A stretch of 64,000 bases of DNA from Verticillium longisporum (GCA_019188255.1 JAETXT010000015.1:806001-870000), one strand, 5' to 3'. Shown: positions 1-13,351, numbered from the stretch's first letter. The notes: generated by a model from the letters alone, not told the origin. A program made the numbers and translations.

Positions 1-52
1 ATCCCTAGTGTTCACGAGAATCAGAAGGATACTAATGATGGTGAACACGCAG

Positions 53-2708
53 GTAGCTTGCAAGATCATTCCTCGTGGATCAACGGAAGACGGCCACCAC
101 AGCCGTGCAGACAAAGAACGCGCAGACCAATCGAAAGAGATCCGTACAGCCAGAGAAGCGGCCATTGTCACCCTACTGAACCACCCACATGTCTGTGGCA
201 TGCGTGACGTAGTTCGAACCAACTACCACTGGTACATGCTCTTCGAGTACGTCAACGGTGGCCAGATGCTCGACTACATCATATCCCATGGCAAGCTCAA
301 AGAAAAGCAAGCACGCAAGTTCAGTCGGCAAATCGCCAGTGCCCTCGATTATTGCCATCGGAACAGCATCGTCCACCGTGACCTCAAAATCGAGAACATT
401 TTGATAAGCAAGAATGGTGACATCAAGATTATCGACTTCGGCCTGAGTAACTTGTTTGCACCCAGGGGCCACCTCAAGACATTTTGTGGCAGCCTGTACT
501 TCGCCGCCCCAGAGCTACTTCAGGCTCGGGCTTATACCGGCCCCGAGGTGGACGTCTGGAGTTTCGGTATTGTCCTTTACGTCCTGGTTTGTGGTAAAGT
601 CCCCTTCGACGACCAGAGTATGCCTGCGCTCCATGCAAAGATCAAGAAAGGACTTGTAGATTATCCAAACTGGTTATCCAGCGGTGAGCCTGCGCAATTG
701 CCGTAACTATGACCACACAAGGTTGTGCTGACCCAGACCTTCCTATGCAGATTGTAAGCACCTTTTGTCGCGTATGCTTGTGACCGACCCAAAACAGCGG
801 GCGGCTATGCCTGAAGTCATGAGCCACCCCTGGATGCTCAAAGGTTATGGAAGTCCGCCAGATAACTACCTACCTTTGCGAGAACCTCTGACGCTACCTC
901 TAGAGCCCGAGGTCATCACTGCAATGACGGGGTTCAACTCTGGGTCGCGCGACAACATCAAGGCTTCGCTCACCCGGACCACTGAGTCTGAGGAATATCA
1001 GCGAGCAGTACGGACATACCAGCGAGAGAAGGAGCTTCCCCAGCCTACAAGGGACGTAGAGAAGAGGCGGGGGTTCGGTTTCGATTTCTACAAACGGCGC
1101 AACTCAGGCACAAGTCGGGACACGCTCACTGCCCCAAGCTCTGAGGGTCTGCAGCTAGGCAGTGACCCCCTCAATGCATTTAGCCCACTGGTATCGATTT
1201 ACTACCTGGTACGAGAAAAACAAGAGCGCGATCGTATCGAGCTCCACCCTGGGCAGGTCAGCCAGCCAGCGCAAACACCCCTCCAACAGAAGGAGGGTAA
1301 GGACAAAGAGTCTGCAAAAGACCACAACCCGCCGCAAATAACACCGCCTCAAGCAGCCCACACTAATACGGCTGCATACGAAATGCCTGGCGAGAGGGCG
1401 ACTGGTGGGCGGTCCCGCCCTCGCGCACGAACACATGGGGAAGACGACGAACCGGAAGCCTTGGTACGCGCACAACTGTCGCCAGCCATTGCTCAGCCTA
1501 GTGAACCGTACTCTGATGGACCGCCCAAGAAGGAGAGCACAGCGGCAGGCATTTTGAGACGGTTCAGCACTCGCAGACGTCGGGAACCAGAGCGGCTGGA
1601 CAAAGACCGGTCGCATCCTCCTGTTGTTCAAGTCCGCTCGCCTTCAGAGGCGCCATCAGCCCCTCGCAAGAGCTTCAGCATACGAAGGAGTCGGAGGGAT
1701 CACGATGAACCCAGCGACTCTGGTCTCCGCTCTGATGACAGCCAGCCACAGCACAAAGACCTCCTCAGTCCTCCGCCTTCCGCTGGAGGGCATTTCGGCT
1801 CCCGACGCAAAGGCTTGGGTAGATCGACTAGCGTTAACTCGGCTGATCTCCGACGCCGTGACTCAAGTCGCGGCTCAAAGGAACCGCCACCTACTAGCGG
1901 ATCAGACAGATCTGCTACTGACGATAAACCGCGGTCGGAGCAAAGATTTGTCGGGCAGTCGCGATCCATATCTTTGAGGGCGAAATCGTTGGGCCATGCC
2001 AGGCGCGAGAGCATCCAACAGCGGCGTCTTCGAAGGGAAGAGGCCCGTGAAGCAAATGTTCCGGAGGAGACAGATCAGGAGGCTGGGGACCACAGCGGTG
2101 TGTCCACTGAGAGGCTGGACAGCTCTGACCTTGCCAAGCCAGTGTTTCTCAAAGGTCTTTTCAGCGTGTCGACAACATCGGGCAAGTCTGTTCCTGAGAT
2201 CCGTACCGACATCAGAAGGGTCCTGAGGGGACTTGGCGTGGACTATACTGAGATTAAGGGCGGCTTTGCGTGTCGACACACTCCAAGCATTGATCTTAAG
2301 AAGGTGCAGGACCCCCCAGGTAGTCCTGCCGCACATACGCCAGGTCATCGAAGGCGATTCAGTTTCGGCGGCATGATCGCGAGTGCCGATCGAGAGCGCG
2401 ATGATTCTCGAGATGCGCCGGCAACACCCAGGACTGCTGGCAGAGCCGGTGATCACAGCTATTCAAACTCTGACGTTTCTGAGGACAGCGTGTCCAGAGA
2501 GCTTCCTAGCTCGTCTAGACGGGCTCCCGGCGAGACAAGCACACAAGTACAGAGTGATCTCGGAGGTGACATGGTCCTTGAGTTCGAGATCTTCATCGTC
2601 AAAGTCCCCCTTCTGTCGCTCCACGGCATACAATTCAAGCGTCTGGTCGGCAATACCTGGCAATACAAAAACATGGCAGACCAGATACTGAGAGAGCTCC
2701 GTCTCTAG
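53..2708 (+). CDS. kin1: Kin1/Par-1/MARK-type Ser/Thr protein kinase (5' end outside window)
   Basis: Kinase of the Kin1/Kin2 (MARK/PAR-1) family, which in fungi acts in cell polarity, septation and exocytosis at the cortex. The window opens inside an intron (branch-like ACTAAT near 31, acceptor CAG at 50-52); the visible coding exons are 53-683 and 751-2708, joined by a 67-nt GT-AG intron that restores [15 protein letters not shown]. Visible: the VACKIIPR lysine strand, the HRDLKIEN catalytic loop, [15 protein letters not shown] and VDVWSFG, then a long disordered region rich in Arg/Ser/Pro, and a C-terminal KA1 (kinase-associated) domain ending in [13 protein letters not shown]1 binds acidic phospholipids in relatives. 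The glycine-rich loop and N-terminus lie upstream of the window. Identity is firm; the exact first exon boundary at 53 is inferred. Confidence 0.93.
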
Positions 2709-4164
2709 CCTGTCTCGGGCTTGCGGGCAGGACACGGCTGGTAAAGGGGGGGCAGGCAGGAAGGTTGGGTGTGGTTTTCGTATGGGACTGCTGAGGACTG
2801 GTCGATTCGTTCCCTCGTTTTCTTCCGTGTTATTATCGTCCACCATAGCGCGCGTTTTTGTACCGATGTTGATAGCAGCATGCATGATAAGTCTGGATGT
2901 TTGAGGTCCCCGACATGACGTGTGCTTGTCTACCAATCCTGGAAGGTCTACCCCGATCAACTACATTTTCGTGCCACCCTTTTCTTCTCCTATCCCCTTC
3001 GTGTATGGCTTATTTAAGTCGAAATACAAGTATGTAAGTGCAAATAAAGCAAGTGAACGTGTCGGATAGTTCACAGTTCTGGCACTTGGCGGCTGTTTTG
3101 CCGTCAGTACGTCAAAGGAGCAGCAATCAAGCACAGTAATCTTGAAGTAAATACCTGGATGGATTTCTGCTGGGCCCACAAGGTGCAAGATCTCATACAC
3201 CGTACTGTTTATTACTCCTGATCGTGATAACTTTGGGGCGTTCAGGACATCCGCACTTGACTCACCTTGATATGGGAAGCAAGCGGACAAGCAAACATAC
3301 TTTCTTCGGCCAAAGTCCACTATCAGGGTGGGTGGCGCCAGGCGGGCGGCGCCTCTGTCTACGTGCGACTCGCCTGATTAGTAAGGTAAACAACTGACAC
3401 TTATATGACGCCTGGGCCTGGGAGATTAATGGACTTGCAGCCCAACGGGGCTGGGGCTATGCAGTAGTCGATGAGCCACTATGCCGGATTTCCAGCTAAT
3501 GTCCATTGTTATTACATATTCCAGTCAATACAGCAACAACTGAACCCCCATACTTCAGGTCTTCACGTTTTTCTGGGCCGACCTTGGAGCAGATTACTTT
3601 CAGCCAATCAAACGGTCTCGTAAGAGTCACAGACAATTGCCTAGGCTCTTCGCCCTAGGTTTCCGCCCGCTCCCAACAACCACCACTGCTCGAACCTCAA
3701 CCACCAGCCAGCAGCCTCGCCAACGTTTCAACCCTGTCTGCCCGTGACGAACGTCCATAGCTCTCGCTGCGACCCGAAGATTACACCAGTGTCATATTTC
3801 TCCCAGAGAACCATAATTACGTCTCAAATTGCCGACAGCACCCAACCTGACTATTCGAGAGTCGCGGTCGCCTACATTCCCGTCAACCAGACTAAGGGTG
3901 CTACCATCATCACATCCCTCGCCGACGACACGTAAGACGCGTAACGCGACGTCAGCAACAAGGTTCTGGCGTATGGTCCAGTGATCTTCTTTCGAGGGCA
4001 GGATTGACCCAAGATCAGCAGCATTTCCTACGAAGCGACTTGAACTTATATACGCGGGTCAACCTTCAGTCATCCGCTATCCATCTACGCAAAGCATTCT
4101 AAAAGATTGCCGACATCAGTCTTTGACTACCCATCAACAGTTAGCAAGACTTACCGTGACAAAA
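2709..4164. other. Intergenic: kin1 3' region and rcd1 promoter/5' UTR
   Basis: No credible coding exon. The first part should hold the kin1 3' UTR. The part upstream of 4165 is C/T- and CAACC-rich (3650-3740), as is common in fungal core promoters and 5' UTRs. Short open frames here have no ATG or no protein-like composition. Confidence 0.6.
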
Positions 4165-5432
4165 ATGATGCCCGCGCCCCACGTTTACGGTCACCACCAA
4201 TTTAACCCACAGGCTGACGCTTCTTGGATGCACCAGCCCCCGGGCCATCACCAACATGCCCAACAGACTGCTGCCGCCGCAGCGTCAGCAGCGCAACAGC
4301 AACACTACAACCGCCTTACTGGTGCTCACAACAATGTAGCCTCGCTTGCCAGTACACATGGTCAGGATACGGGGCACGAAAACATATCCGAAGACAACCG
4401 ACGCACAATGGCCTACATTGCCGATTTATTGAATGAAAGCACGCGTGAGGCGGCTCTGCTCGAGCTGAGCAAGAAGAGAGAGCAGGTACCGGAACTGGCC
4501 TTGATACTCTGGCACTCGTTCGGTAAGTCTTCGAGGTCTTGTCGCCTCGATACATTGAGCAAGTGTCCTGATCTATACTCGTCACAGGTGTCATGACATC
4601 GTTGCTTCAAGAGATCATCTCCGTCTATACCCTCTTGAATCCGTCTCAACTCACTGCAGCCGCATCGAACCGTGTTTGCAATGCTTTGGCCCTCCTCCAA
4701 TGTGTGGCCTCCCACAATGATACTCGTAACCTTTTCTTGAGCGGTGAGCAATTCTTAGCACGGCAATACCTAGGTACGAGTATGTCATATACTGATGAAT
4801 GGACGCACAGCACACATTCCTCTTTTTCTCTATCCTTTCCTCAACACTACATCTAAGTCCAGGCCTTTTGAGTACCTCCGTCTGACCTCACTCGGTGTAA
4901 TCGGGGCCCTCGTCAAGAACGATTCCTCCGAGGTCATCAACTTCCTCCTGACGACCGAGATAATCCCTCTCTGTCTTCGTATCATGGAGACAGGCTCGGA
5001 GCTCAGTAAAACAGTGGCCATCTTCATTGTTCAGAAGATTCTTTTGGACGACAGTGGGCTCAACTACATTTGCGCTACCTACGAACGCTTCTACGCAGTC
5101 GGCACCGTTCTCAGCAACATGGTCGCTCAGCTAGTTGAGCAGCAGACCGCTCGTTTGCTGAAACATGTCGTTAGATGCTTCCTTCGGTACGTTGAATCAA
5201 GCTCAAGGCACCTTCCGTTATAGCGTCTCGCTGACCCAGTGTCGCTAGACTGAGCGACAATGCCCGGGCGCGCGAGGCTTTGCGGCAGTGTCTTCCCGAG
5301 CCGCTTCGCGATGCCACGTTCTCCAACGTTCTTCGTGATGATGCAGCTACGAAGAGATGTCTAGCCCAGCTACTCATCAATCTCTCCGACAACGTTGTCG
5401 AGTCGAATGCAGCAAGTCATGTAGGGCTATGA
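4165..5432 (+). CDS. rcd1: CCR4-NOT complex subunit Rcd1/Caf40 (CNOT9)
   Basis: Conserved armadillo-repeat subunit of the CCR4-NOT deadenylase, involved in mRNA turnover and translational repression. Exons 4165-4522, 4588-4743, 4811-5186 and 5249-5432, with introns of 65, 67 and 62 nt, all GT-AG; splicing gives one continuous frame. The N-terminus is His/Gln/Ala-rich ([24 protein letters not shown]), followed by the Rcd1 core: [79 protein letters not shown] and [19 protein letters not shown]. The protein ends shortly after [10 protein letters not shown]. The start is the first of two adjacent ATGs, about 90 codons before the conserved core. Length and core match the family; no frame breaks. 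Confidence 0.95.
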
Positions 5433-8400
5433 TGCAGTCGACTTACTTTAGAATCCATGTACAGTATATACGGCGTACGGTGGGTACTGTCCACTTCTGC
5501 TGAGGGCACTCTAGCTCTACGGTTTACCAACATAGATATTCCTCACCCTCTCAAGCGCTGTCAACCAGGGCAAGATTGCTGGTGAGGGGAAGGAAGGAGG
5601 CTTAGAAGCGTACTTCTACAGCCATTCAGCTTGTTGTTGCCGTATCTTATTTTGCCTTGGCAAGGAGTATGGCATGGTAAAAGCATTATACCCACGGTTT
5701 TGGCGTTGAGGTGTCGGAGGAAATTACCGTCTGGTTTTTGTCTGGGGTTTCTTCGCATCGAGTGATGGACAGAATAAAGGGACGGGAAGTGTTAAGCTCG
5801 AGGCAGAGCGAACGGTGATTAGGAGAAGGGCCATCATTGTAACACTGCTCTTGTAAATGACACGGATAGAATGTACGAAGACAACGATAACATGTCGCGG
5901 AGGCCGACTCATGCAACCGTGGATTTCTGACACGCCTGCAACTGGATGCTGCTGGGGATCTGTGAGCGATCATGTCTCCCTAGGCGATGCCATACCCTTG
6001 CCCTGGGGACCTACGATGAGAGAATTAATGGCAGGTTGGGGCTGCAGCGCAGAGGTGTGTCTGTAGCAAGAGTCGACCTTGGGTATCGCTTGTCCTACCC
6101 GGGATTGGGTTCTTATCCAGGTGCTCAGCCTGCATCAGCTCCCTGCCCGAATCCTTCACACACACCCTCTTATCCCACCCACCTATGCCCCAAGACTCAC
6201 TCGGCAGGCCCCTGCCTCCGCCTTTTCATCACCCAGGCGGCCAGCGCCGCACCAAAGAATGGCGGTGGAAGCAGGCTACGTGGTCTACCAGTGAGAGTGC
6301 AGCGCCCCATGCACACTGCCTACAGATATGTGCAGTCGCACAGGCCGCCAATAAGCAACCAGCAAGCGCGCTTAGATGCAATACCATGTTCAGCCCTACC
6401 AACGGCCCCCATTGATTTATCTCTCCTCCTTTCTCCTCAACAGCATCGCCCCCTGAGATCTGTCGTCGGTCCAGTCCAGAACGCACAACACGTCGTGCCA
6501 GGGCTTCTTATGAATCAGCTGCACGGCGTCGCCGATCCCTGTTGCTGCGTCTGTTGCTCCATCACTATGATTGCGTTGAAGTGCATCGAACTAGGACCAA
6601 CACTATGTCATATGTTTCCGAGACCCACGATTGGGCAGGCAGCAAAGTCGGCAAGCCAATGACGTGAAGTAGGTCGGTACAACAGATGGGCCAGTCCGGC
6701 GTCCGTCGGACACATTATGCTCCAGAACCACTTCACGTGTGCACCAGCACATGTCACGTCGATATGTGCGCTCGCCTCTGTCCGACTATGATTATCAATC
6801 GGCAAACACATGGCACTTGATTTTTTAGCAACGCCGATCAGGCCCAGAAACGTTGAAGAGCTGGCACGCTTCTGACAGCCTGAAAGGTAGCGTGGTTCCT
6901 TTGACTGCAAAACCAGCAGCTCGGGAAACAACATGTCTTCCTCAAGTGTTCGCTAACGGCTCGGTTCCAGCTGCGAAACTAGTCAATCCGTTCCGCTGTG
7001 GCTTGCGACACTTGTTCTAATTGAGGGTGTGGTTGTGCTCCTCCCACTCTGTTCAAGCTGGCCCGCAGGAGGAGACCCCACACACCCCAGTCTATCGGCC
7101 GCTAGGTCGTTTGATCGCAACGGCTGCTCGGATGGAAAGGGATCCTTCGCCGTAGCGAGCGTGCCTGCGGTGCACAGTGCCAATACATATGGGCTATTCG
7201 AGCCTCGAGCCTGTTTGTCAACGATGATGAGTGCGGTTGCAACTGCTGCCGGTCCGTGTGCCATTCCTCTCTAGCACACACACCGAGCACAAAAGCTGAC
7301 TAGCTCCCTGGTGTAGCAAGGGTAAGGTAGCTTCAAGGTCGGGGTTAGACGGCACTGATCGTCCTGGGATATAGTACAATTGAGATGTGCATGTACATGT
7401 AGCACTGTTACATTTGTTCCAGGTTTTAACGTTCACACCGCAATCAAAGAGACTGATCTTGCTTGTGGATACGCTTCCCGACACAATGCCAGGGTTTGAA
7501 CTCGAGTGCCTGGGTTGTTATGACCTACCTGAGATGCTCAACAATTAGCAGCAGGGTCATTTTCCTTCGATCAAATCATGTGCTTACTCCGGAAAGGCCC
7601 GGAGAATGCAGGTGAACATACGCTGATTCGTACAAATGCCCACCATCATCCCTTCTCAAGGGTCATCCGGCTCAAGTTGGGAATGAGGCCCCTCGGTACT
7701 CTGGGGCTCATGTTTGCTGTTCATGGGGTGGCTCAGCCGCGTCAGAACCTTAAGGGCAACATCAGCAAGGGTCGAAGACGGAGTCGTCCCGCGAGACTGG
7801 TTCACTGGAAAGCGGTTGTCCATGTGTTAGAACCCCGAAGGGGTAGTGTTGCTCTTTGGAGTTAAACCCAAATGTGCATTCTACGGGTGCGAATGACACT
7901 TGGGAAACGATCGATCAAGCACGCCTTGTATACTGTCTTTCTATCTATTATTCACACTGTCCGGTCGCGTGTAGGGCTGAGGTTGCCAATCTGTCTTCAA
8001 GCCGGAGAGATGAGGTGTGCTGTGTTCCACAACATACCACCAACTCTTATGTAGGATATTGTAATTTGGTGACTTGTGATCATCCGCGTCTGTGCCAACT
8101 ACCTAAGGTCGTTGCGAGAGCGATGGCTAAACCTGAGATTAGAAGAATCGTGCGGGGCGAAGCCGTGCTCACGCCAGACAGTGATTGCCAGACAAGCAAA
8201 CAGCGATGGCTTTGCTGGCAGGCACGCCCTTGGAGCGACAAGGGGTCGAGCCATGAATCGCTTGTTGGCCACTCGCTTGGTCTTGTCGTCGGTCAAGGTA
8301 TATTCATTCCGGCAAAGCATGGGCACCTTGTTGATCGCCTTTCATAGGTACCCAGGTACACATCCTTGGTACTCTTCGGTCTTGGGCAAGGTACCTACCT

Positions 8401-11012
8401 AGCTAGGGAGGCAGCGAAAGCGCCCGTCCAGCTCGTCGAAAATGAGAGCGGCCGCTTGGCCTGTGCTCTATCGGCTAAAGATCCAATCGACTCGTCCCCA
8501 GCGACTTCCTCGTGGCTAATTAAAAATAGGCATATTACAAAGCACTTGGTTGGAAATCCCGAAGGAGCGGCCAAACTCCATGGATAATTGGTAAGGAGCC
8601 AGTGAGAGGAGAGGCGTCAGGCCTGCTTCTCCGCCCTGAGCGACTTGAAGTGCTCGAGGGATCAAGAAGCTTCGCCACTTCTGCGCCTGGCGCGAGCCGT
8701 GGCGCGTTTGTTTGGCCCCCCCCCTTATGTTGCTTCCTGGATTGCTAGACAGGGAGAGTCCTAGGGTATGGCCCATCACTCTTGCATCCGCCCCGCCCGC
8801 GCCCGCGCCCGCAATCAAGCCGGTGATTTTTGCACGCCGGATCTGGCCTGCCTCTTTCTATGCTAGTCGACACTGCATATCCAACAACCTGATCACAGCT
8901 CAACCTGCTCGTCACGGCTTGCATGGGCAGCTTGCGTACTGCCTGACTGATGACCATGTTCCGTGTTGCCTGAGGGTGTCTGGTTCTAAGCTCCCCCAGT
9001 ACCCTTGACTGAGCCACTGTGGTTCATCACCCCGCCGGCAGCCGCAACAGGCAGCACCATTGGTGGCCTCGCACTTGGGCCTGACAGTTTTCGTACGGCA
9101 GCCCACCGCACAGACCGACCTACTCCTCTCCGCAAGCTGGCCTACTGGGACCCTGCTAGGCATTCCTGTCCACCATTCATCCAAGGCTCCCAGGCTATAG
9201 TCCACCGTACTGTGGTGTACTTCTGGGAAAAGCCGAGAAAAGGGCCGGTCGGCTGGAGACCTCGAAAACCGGAAGGGTGGGTAGGGCACGACCGAGTACA
9301 TGTACAGCAGATGAACTCGGACTGACGGCCGTGCTCATTGGTGATGGCATCATTCAGTCTGGCTGCCCTCTGGGTATTGGCTCGAGTTACGAGATTCCCG
9401 CCACGAAACGTGAACACGCGCAAGACGCCTGGGTATCTCGTCACTCGCCTGGAGAACCATAGAATTGCACGGAGAAAAGGCGAAGGGTATCGCGTCCACG
9501 TGCGGAAGCATTGTGTATCGTAGTGTGTTCTTCGGAATTAGCAAGTCCACTATCTCCACCAATTCAGGTTGAACCCAAGCACCCATGACCGCCACTGCTG
9601 TGAGTTGCAGAGTCCCCTTTCTCTGGGGAAGTGTGACATGGGCTCAGGATGTCCAGAGACAGGTGGGGACGGATTCTGGCGTGTACTTGGGCCTCCTCCT
9701 CGGTGTCGAAGTAGCCTCTTTGGGAAGGGTTGCCTGTTACAGCCTAGTCTGCCATCGGAATCCGCGTATCGGACGATGAGTAGGCAGGCGCAGCCCCGAT
9801 ATCATCTTGCGGGCGGCCTAGACAAGGCCTGGGTTAAATTATGGTTCTATCAAACTAAGCGCATAATTAACCCAAGGCAAAGTCTCCTCTTTACCCCTCC
9901 CCCCCATTTCTCTTGAATGCCAGGCAGCCATATCCCAGGCTTGCCAGGGTCTTTGAAGCCTACTCGCGAATGCTGCGTTGTGACTGGCCAGCCCTACGAG
10001 GGATCGCTGTCTCAACGAAGAAAGCATCAGCACAGCCATGCCCCCATTTTTGCGCGACCTCAAGATCGACAAGGTTTATGTCCCTACTGTCCTTCGAGCC
10101 ACTCGTCGCCGCTTTACTCGTACTCTGACCATCAGAGGGTTATGCTGGCCGGTAGTGAAGTGAGCATGAGCTTTGGCTCGAGCCAAGATTAGCGACCGAG
10201 ACTTGACACTTGAGTGCTGCTGCTTTTGGCTTGCACCTGCCAGCATGCTTTCGCCGCGACAGCCCATCGTTGTGCATACCGTCATTCCTGCCCTCCTTCT
10301 GCCTCCTGGGGTGTCTACTTCCATCGCCGCAAGAGAGGGTGGGTGGGGGAGGCATGCTGTTGGGACGTTGCTGCGGTGCCGACCACTCCGTAAATTTGGC
10401 ACTCTGTCCCCGATGACTGGGGAAGGAAGGGCTGCAGAACTGACCCAACATGGGGTGTGCTGGCGTCAATGCCTAGGCCTTTTCGATCCTGTGGTATCCA
10501 GTTGCCTCTCTTTCCCACACCCCCTTGTCACACCCGCGAGACCCCTCCTGGCCCGTCAATATGCTACCCATCTCTCCGTAGGGCAGAGCGGAGGAGTCGA
10601 GACGAGGTACGCGACGGTATCACAAACACACACCCCTCCCCACCTCCGATCCTTCACGCCCCTCCGCGAGGCATGGCATGACGGGCCCAGGTACTCTGCC
10701 CATGTGCAATACCAGGCTCCCAAGCAGGCCAACTTGCCTTTCTCGGCGCTCAGCGATGGCTCATTGCTGCTCCTGGTGCTTCTTGTCGCCCTTGGGCCTC
10801 ATACGTTTGTGGTACGCGTTTTGTCCTCAGCCATTATTTAACACTTCCGGCCCCCTCCCCCCGCCCATCATCAGCTTCCTCACCTTACCTGTCCACAGCC
10901 TGACTCAGTCCCATTCTCGGCCCTCTTCGCTAGCCTTGCGCACCACGTGCGATCGTCGAGTTGCCTCGTCCTCTTAACTCATATCCATACATACCTTACA
11001 GCTCTCGAACCG
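5433..11012. other. 5.6-kb region without recognisable gene
   Basis: Between rcd1 and the bZIP gene I see no exon chain giving a recognisable protein on either strand. Open frames here are fragmentary, lack biased codon use, and read as Cys/Arg/Ser-rich noise. Local features: a TACC/GGTA-type palindromic motif at about 8388-8407, a C9 run at 8716-8724, and pyrimidine-rich stretches at 10490-10650 and 10850-10920 just upstream of the bZIP gene. No tRNA-like A/B-box pair and no inverted-repeat-bounded element noticed. Probably a long upstream regulatory region, possibly with unannotated non-coding transcripts. Confidence 0.5.
8716..8724 (+). repeat. C9 homopolymer
   Basis: Nine C in the gene-poor region; length may be unreliable given the homopolymer losses elsewhere. 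Confidence 0.85.
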
Positions 11013-11986
11013 ATGTATGCCATGTCGCAATCGCAATATGCCTACGCGGCCTCCCCTCCGCAGCCAAGGCAATATTCTGGCCACGGCACCAGCAGTGCTT
11101 TTAGCAGTTCCGCCAACCCTGACGAGGACTGGACGAAGATATCTGACCTTGCTGAGCGTCGACGGATACAGAATCGCATCGCGCAACGCAACTATCGTAT
11201 GTCTCACTCGCTGTCGAGTCTCGTTTCAGTCGTCTCGCGTGGGACTCGTATCGTGACTAATCATCCAACCTTGCAGGCAAGAAGCTCAAGAGGCGCCTGG
11301 AAGATCTTGAAAGGCGTGCTGGGGAGGACGGCAACTCAAGCTCCGAGAAGACAACACAACCTAAAGGCACCGCCTCCAAGCGCTCCCAATCTGCTTCAAC
11401 GAAAGCACACAAGAATGCGCCGGAAAGGCAGCTCAGCCAGGGACAATTTACGCCGCCGATGAACCACGAGGACGAACTACTGTTTCCCCATTTGACGACG
11501 TTCGCGAGAGATCCCACACGCCCCCTCTCTTCCCGTACTCTTCGTATCCTCCTCCCGATGAACTTATCATGGCGCCATCGTATTCTGTTGGACAGTCCTA
11601 CCCCCCACCAGTCACCACCGCGGAAATGTACTCCAGTTACATATCGGCATCAGTCCCTGTCACCCTTCCGCCAATGAATCACTTCAACGACGCCGTCAAG
11701 CGAGAATCGTACCCAAGCGACGATGGCTATTCATACATAAATTACGGCTACATCCCGGGTATAGAGATGACACCCGCCCACTCCTACGACCAGCCCGATC
11801 CTCATGTGAGTTAGATGCAACAGCGATTATTATGGCACGGTTTTGGAGAGCTGACGAGTCGATGAGCAGACGCCACCTCTCTCACACTCGTTTGACCACT
11901 CGGCGAACTGTTCCGAATCTGGCTACGAGTATCCCACAACTCCACTGTCCATGCCCGGCTCACCTGGTATGGTTCACCAGCAGTGA
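11013..11986 (+). CDS. bZIP transcription factor, frame broken by one missing base
   Basis: DNA-binding bZIP protein. Exons 11013-11196, 11277-11805 and 11870-11986 (introns of 80 and 64 nt, GT-AG). The basic region is at about residues 47-70, RRRIQNRIAQRNYRKKLKRR, and intron 1 splits the NYR codon. It is followed by a short heptad region LEDLERRAG and a Ser/Pro/Tyr-rich tail ending in SPGMVHQQ. The total is 830 nt, not a multiple of three. Frame 1 is good to DELLFPH and then decays, while the next frame becomes good from FDDVRERSHTPPLF onward. One extra C in the CCCC run at 11487-11490 would give a 276-aa protein. Homologues with NRIAQRNYR basic regions exist in many ascomycetes; I cannot assign a pathway. 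Confidence 0.85.
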
Positions 11987-12526
11987 GCCCGTGGGCCAAG
12001 CTAGACTGCGCCATCATTCTGATTTCTCCTGACCTACCTGGGAAGGCCCGATGGCCTTGAGAGGAGTTCGAGATTAGCAATGTAGTTTCACTTATGATTT
12101 TCTTTCAATTTGGCGAATGTTGGGGCAGGCGTTATTAGTCGAAGCGCTCGACTAACGGCCACGGATAACAACTCGGGAGAACACACAATCAATTGCATGA
12201 GGGAGTTGGCAGGACCAGCATATTTCTAAACACAGCAGCTGAAAGAAGACTGAAAGAAAATCCCCAATTCCATACCAATCTTGCGTGCATATCATCACTA
12301 ATTGGTGCTGATAACACAAGTGTTCGAAGAATGCCAATATAGCGCTGCTGCAGTAGACCTCGAGTCGATTTAGTTGGCGACTACAGTATTATCAGAACGG
12401 CATGGAACCTAGCACTGTGAGCGATGGCTTATCAGTTTCCATGTGTCCGTAGGAAAAGTTAACGATGACGCCGATACACCAGTGGCTGACACCCCAAACA
12501 CTACAAGCTCGACAATTTTGCATACA
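11987..12526. other. Intergenic, bZIP 3' end to CIA30 gene
   Basis: 540 bp, relatively AT-rich, no open frame with protein-like content. Expected to hold the bZIP 3' UTR and the promoter of the next gene on the same strand. Confidence 0.6.
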
Positions 12527-13351
12527 ATGGCCGACCGACACGTATCGTTTCTGTTTGGAGGTGATCAGTAAGACCGTACCCATAGCACCAATCCTGACAA
12601 CAACCTCTTCTGACCAGCGAACCAAATCCCAGATCGTGGAAGTCCAGCGCTTGGACCGCTTCTGACGACCGCGTACGAGGGGGCCGCAGTCAGTCTTATC
12701 TGCAATGCCAGAATGTTGGGCCAGCAGAGTTCCATGGTCATCTCGACATCACGGCGCTTGGAGGCGCTGGGTTCGCCTCGCAACGGACTGTCGGGTCCCT
12801 CGACCTGGATTTGAGTAGTTATGAAGGGCTCAGCATTAGCATTAATCACAGTGACGGCAAGAAATACACCCTGACGCTGAAGGACGAGATATTGCCACGA
12901 CGCCCTGATGGACGCGAGCAGAGTACAGTTAGCTGGGAGTTTGATTTTGTGCATCCTGACTCTGGTGAGTTGTTTATCAAATGGGCCGATTTCAAACCGA
13001 CATATCGAGGGAAGCCGAAACCTGACACGGCCCCGCTGGATCTCGCCCATGTGCAGAGAATCAGTTTTATGATGCGAAGGTTTGACGGCCGCCTCTTTCA
13101 TCGAGTTGGTTGCGCAATTGTTGACGTGATCAAATAGCTTCTTCGGTGAGCAGCAGGGAGACTTCGAACTGGCTATCAACCACGTTGCAGCATTCAGCAC
13201 GCGATCCTCGTCCGGGTCGTTGTCCCTTTCGTCGTCGATAGCATCAGTGGAGGTGCCCGACTTGGACAAGGTTCAAGATAGAGGCAAACATACACAGGAT
13301 GGTCACCGCGAGGCTTCTTGGAAAAACTGGTTGTGCGGTTGGGCTAGATGA
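12527..13351 (+). CDS. CIA30-domain protein (complex I intermediate-associated protein 30 family)
   Basis: Built from three exons: 12527-12567, 12618-13079 and 13138-13351, with GT-AG introns of 50 and 58 nt (the second donor, GTTTGA, is weak). The result is 238 aa. Family signatures in order: MADRHVSFLFGGDHEPNPRS, WTASDDRVRGGRSQSYL, FHGHLDITALGGAGFASQR, YTLTLKDEILPRRPDGREQS, then WADFKPTYRGKPKPDTAPLD and FFGEQQGDFELAINHVAAF. CIA30/NDUFAF1 proteins help assemble mitochondrial complex I; this short fungal paralogue type lacks an obvious mitochondrial presequence, so its site of action is uncertain. It ends 126 bp from the convergent homoserine dehydrogenase gene. No frame break. Confidence 0.88.

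Noticed and set aside
5946..6662. 238-codon + strand frame in the gene-poor region
   Set aside because: Pro/Ser/Cys/Arg-rich with no motif and no supporting splice structure.
7430..7510. Possible tRNA B-box (GGTTTGAACTC)
   Set aside because: No matching A-box or foldable acceptor and anticodon arms around it.
10173..10841. 222-codon + strand frame upstream of the bZIP gene
   Set aside because: Lies in pyrimidine-rich promoter sequence; composition is not protein-like and it does not connect to the bZIP start.
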